A program made the position numbers and the translations under genes. Below the pieces are notes generated by a model. The model saw nothing but the letters and a program-made list of their open reading frames with translations, was not told the DNA's origin and did not search any database. Shown here one piece after another: positions 61,133 to 64,000 of a stretch of DNA of 64,000 bases. Origin of the DNA: Sphagnum compactum (Eukaryota; Bryophyta; Sphagnopsida; Sphagnales); NCBI GenBank assembly GCA_965153455.1, contig OZ234498.1:8060001-8124000 (forward strand), in the 5' to 3' direction. How positions within the stretch are numbered: the stretch's first letter is position 1; each line of letters starts with the position of its first letter.

Positions 61133-62250
61133 ATGTATATAAAACCTCTATGGCAACAATGCATTCATCCTCCCATGCATTTAATTCAATTAATAACACA
61201 CATTGAAAAAAAGTTGTAACTATTACAACATATTCATGGTATGTAAAAAATAAACATGATTTACTAGATTCATAATATTTTCAAGATTTTAAAAATATTT
61301 CTAATTCATTTAGTACAAAGGAAATTTTAACACATGTTTGTAGAATAATTAATGAATTTTTCATGTCAAGAATAAAATATTCTTAAATATTCCAAAATTT
61401 TCACAAATGTTTTCCTTGAAAAAAATAAATTTGAATTTTATTTTTACAAATAATATAATGAATGTCAAAGATGCCATGGTACTACAATAATAAATAAAAT
61501 TTAAATATAAAAATGAAATCCATGTACAATAAATTATGCAATAAAAATGATTTTTTTTCAATAAGTCATATTTGCATAAGGGTCATTTTATGTTGGTCAT
61601 GTTGGTCATCTACCCATATAATTAATTTTCAAATTAAATTTTTAATAAATGAATCTTGAAAAATAAAGTAATGAAAAAATTGGAAACTTAATCACTCATA
61701 GAAAGATCATTTTTGTTCAATATAATATTCATGCAAAGTTTTTAAATATACTTATAGGAAAAATAAATAAATTATAAAACTAATATATTGTCCCCATAGA
61801 TTGCTAGTAACCATTGATTTTGTCACAGGACATACACAAAGTTATTTTAGTTTATTTATTCATATTATCGATGCAATCTTATAACAATGATCAATTGGCA
61901 TTTAATGCAAATTTGAGGAGAAAATATTCAAAATCTTCTTGTAAATATGATGTTGAAAATTTTTAAAAATTAAAAAAAACACAAACCTCAAAATACATTT
62001 TTGCACCTCTTCACTTTGGAATGAGCCAAACAAATTTCAATTTGAAACTATTCAATTTACGATGATGATGATGAGTTATGAAATCTAATGTTGTCTTACT
62101 TAAACCAGTTCCGATCAATCATTCATTTTCATTGAAATTTTTTGTATGGTTTGGTAAATTGCCTTAAGTTGATAAATTTCCACATTATTTATTTATTTTT
62201 TCTTTCCTCCTGTTAAGGAATTTAAAACAATTTATTTGATTTTTTCAAAT
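59185..62250. other. AT-rich desert with TA microsatellite, no gene seen
   Basis: Homopolymer-rich DNA with a (TA)n run at about 61093-61128. Small frames at 59458-59670 (-) and 59509-59787 (+) have no recognisable domain. I see no RNA gene or mobile element. Confidence 0.5.
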
Positions 62251-62254
62251 TTGT

Positions 62255-62330
62255 GAAGTTGGCAGGTTGGCGATCACGCACAAGGATGACTTAGCCAAAT
62301 TTGGCTATGGGTCGAGAGGAAAGTAACAAA
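62255..62330 (-). repeat. AGCCAAATTTGGCT-family arm upstream of the third gene
   Basis: Reverse-complemented, this reads AGCCAAATTTGGCTAAGTC, then ATCCTTGTGCGTGATCGCCA and ACCTGCC. It matches the left arm of the element at 53982 and the arm at 48918. Only one arm is clear here. Confidence 0.5.
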
Positions 62331-62399
62331 AGTTAGGATCCCCCTTATAATTGGAGGGCCTGTTGGAACCTAACTATTTTCTAAATATGGCGATTTAAA

Positions 62400-62735
62400 A
62401 GTTTTGTTTTGTGGCAATCCCCCCCCCCCCGGCCTCGGAAGCCCCTAGGGTTTCACTGCGCTTGCGCGTCGGCTCGCTCGAAGAAGCGAGCGAGGGAGGT
62501 CGCCTGGAGCAGGAGGAAGAAGAGGATGCAGACTGCTAAGCGGATTGCAACGGATGTTGGCCCGTGGGTGCGCAGCAAGCGTTGGAGAGCAGCGCCGCAG
62601 TAATGGATAGTAGTATGGATTTGCAGAAATTGATTTGCGCAAGTGGAGAAGACGGGAGCTAGAGATATAGAAGAAGCGATTGCAGAAGAAGAAGAAGAAG
62701 AAGAAGAAGAGAGGTGCTGCTCCGGGTCATTTGCA
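62400..62735 (+). promoter_or_regulatory. 5' leader of the third gene with two overlapping uORFs
   Basis: After a C10 run (62419-62430) the sequence turns GC-rich. ATG 62526 opens a 25-codon frame (MQTAKRIATDVGPWVR...) that stops at 62601-62603. The next ATG overlaps that stop by one base (TAATG, start 62603) and opens a 19-codon frame (MDSSMDLQKLICASG...) ending at 62662. A (GAA)n run follows at about 62685-62710. It is open in the main frame but has no in-frame ATG, so it is taken as leader. Confidence 0.45.
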
Positions 62736-63275
62736 ATGGTAGGACGGCGTTCGATGACTGCGGACGTGGACGGCGACGCTCAACGCCTCCGATCGCTAAT
62801 ACTACAATGCTCCAGTCGGGATATCGTGGCGGCATGCCAAGCCGTCGAAGCACAGCTGCAGACAGTCGGCGGAGAGCATGTGCGGGACTTCTATCGGCTG
62901 TGTTTCCCGATTCTCCTGCGCAAGATCTTTGGCTTCGAGGATTCGCATGTGGCCGCCGCGGCGGTGGCGTCATCGTCGTTGTCTTCGTCGCAACAGGGTT
63001 CGTCTCCAGCTGGGGGTTGGCTGGCACAGGCTTCGCTTCCGGGGAATGAGGCGGCAGCCAAGGCGCTTATCTCTCTCTTGTCTCCTCGAGGCTCCTTGTT
63101 CTCGTCCCTGTTGGCGGCCGATAAGGAGACTTTTGTTCGCTACGTGTTTCCAACCGAGAGGTTGCCCGCATGGGTTCGAAGGCTTCTGTCCTTGGACAAA
63201 GGGGTGCACATGCTACGCCAGGTTTCTGCGCTTTTCAAGAACCGGATTATTGAAGACGCCACCGGGTCGATGCAG
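62736..63275 (+). CDS. First coding exon of an unrecognised gene, continuing beyond the window
   Basis: The start ATG 62736 has excellent context (GCAATGG). The exon encodes 180 residues and ends in a clear donor (ATGCAG|GTCAGT, phase 0). The protein begins MVGRRSMTADVDGDAQRLR and has helical, HEAT/ARM-like character (RSLILQCSSRDIVAACQAVE; VRDFYRLCFPILLRKIFGFE), an alanine/serine-rich linker, then WLAQASLPGNEAAAKALISL, ADKETFVRYVFPTERLPAWV and RRLLSLDKGVHMLRQVSALF. I cannot name the family. A possible second exon follows acceptor TCTATGCAG at 63769 (LEFEGQKLSLQ), but its donor is unsure. The exon is GC-rich, unlike flanking DNA. Confidence 0.7.
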
Positions 63276-64000
63276 GTCAGTATGTTGTTACCAATGCACA
63301 CAACCCTGTTCCCTTCTCTCTCATGTTAGTTGTATAGTTTCTAGGGTTCCTCCTTTCTCTGTTTTGAAGTGCATGCTCTGGCTGACTTCTACACAATTGC
63401 ACATGCTACAATTTCTCTCTGATTCTTGAAATTTCATCCAGAAGTGACAGCAGATGATTGTCAAACACAAGAGTAGTAAACCCTAATTAGCTATGTTGCC
63501 TGAAGGACGCTCCACTGGAGCAATAAAACCTTAAACTCTTGCCAAGAGACCAAGTTGGAAGAGTTTGGCAGATATTGTCATGTTTTGTTGTGCAAAACCC
63601 TTAAACCCCTGCAGCAAAACCCTATAACCTCCACCATCCGAGTGATTACGGAACATCAGTAATAAGATGCATATGTAATGCCTATCTGAATGGGGCTGCA
63701 ACTACTGCCTCTGCTGTTGTCTATAGAATCTTAGTTTGTTGTCTTTCTTGATGAGCTACATCTATGCAGCTGGAATTTGAAGGGCAGAAGTTGAGTCTGC
63801 AAGTGTTTATGTAGATTCATGCTGCTGCTATGATGCTAGTGTATGCTCACAGTCATAATTTAAACTTATTTCTTAAACCTATTCCATTTGTAAAACTTAC
63901 CCATCTTGAGAATAAGCACTTCTTTTGCTTGCTATAGCTTTTGTGAAGAGAAGTGGCATGCAATGGCTGATACCAGGCAGATTCTGCCAAGGTTCCAAAT
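63276..64000 (+). other. Intron-like sequence of the third gene with telomere-like boxes
   Basis: AAACCCTAA (63478-63486), AAACCCTTAAACCCC (near 63596) and AAACCCTATAACC (near 63619) occur here. A candidate exon starts at 63770. Near the right edge, TGTGAAGAGAAGTGGCATGC followed by TGATACCAGGCAG could encode EEKWHAMADTRQILPRF as another exon, unconfirmed. Confidence 0.35.

Noticed and set aside
62643-62735. N-terminal extension of the third gene with a poly-Glu run
   Set aside because: The open stretch begins at GTG and has no in-frame ATG before 62736; the (GAA)n run is better read as leader.

Overview
This is nuclear DNA of a land plant. Coding sequence sits in multi-exon genes with GT-AG introns and CT/GA-rich leaders, separated by long AT-rich, transposon-worn stretches. 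Two intact genes are plant-type: a type-A cytokinin response regulator and the Polycomb protein FIE. Decayed pieces of two plant microtubule proteins (MOR1-like and MAP70-like) agree. I cannot place the lineage; the leader style and the FIE sequence look compatible with a seed-free plant such as a moss, but that is only an impression.

Layout. Positions 0.8-6.6 kb hold a promoter/leader and a large coiled-coil protein gene (five exons by my model, 1,277 residues, function unknown). Positions 6.6-47 kb are a gene desert built from old mobile DNA: a 154-bp CACTA-type MITE (13.56 kb), a decayed PIF/Harbinger element (17.3-19.7 kb, a Myb/SANT-like relic facing a transposase relic), a gene-fragment zone (25.3-28.8 kb) with MOR1-like and MAP70-like pieces on the minus strand, a pogo/Tigger-type DNA transposon with 25-bp inverted ends and TA duplication (30.48-32.36 kb) nested in a degenerate fold-back repeat (30.2-33.24 kb), an orphan promoter-like island (36.0-36.7 kb), a possible Helitron-like patch with a ~60-bp minisatellite (36.8-38.6 kb), and a second minisatellite (46.26-46.71 kb).

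The right-hand part is gene-rich. The type-A response regulator (50.56-52.59 kb, five exons, 367 residues) carries an unusual N-terminal array of about seven ~23-residue repeats before an intact receiver domain. FIE/EED (54.50-58.02 kb, 13 exons, 386 residues) can be assembled exon by exon with every phase consistent. A third gene enters at 62.74 kb and runs off the window; only its first exon is clear and I do not recognise it. All visible genes are on the plus strand.

Common threads: a short palindromic repeat family (core AGCCAAATTTGGCT) lies just upstream of the three right-hand genes; telomere-like AAACCCTAA/AGGGTTT boxes occur in introns of the coiled-coil, FIE and third genes; and two further dispersed repeat families each have three copies. 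The genes do not form an operon or pathway. The response regulator (cytokinin signalling) and FIE (PRC2 chromatin repression) are simply neighbours.
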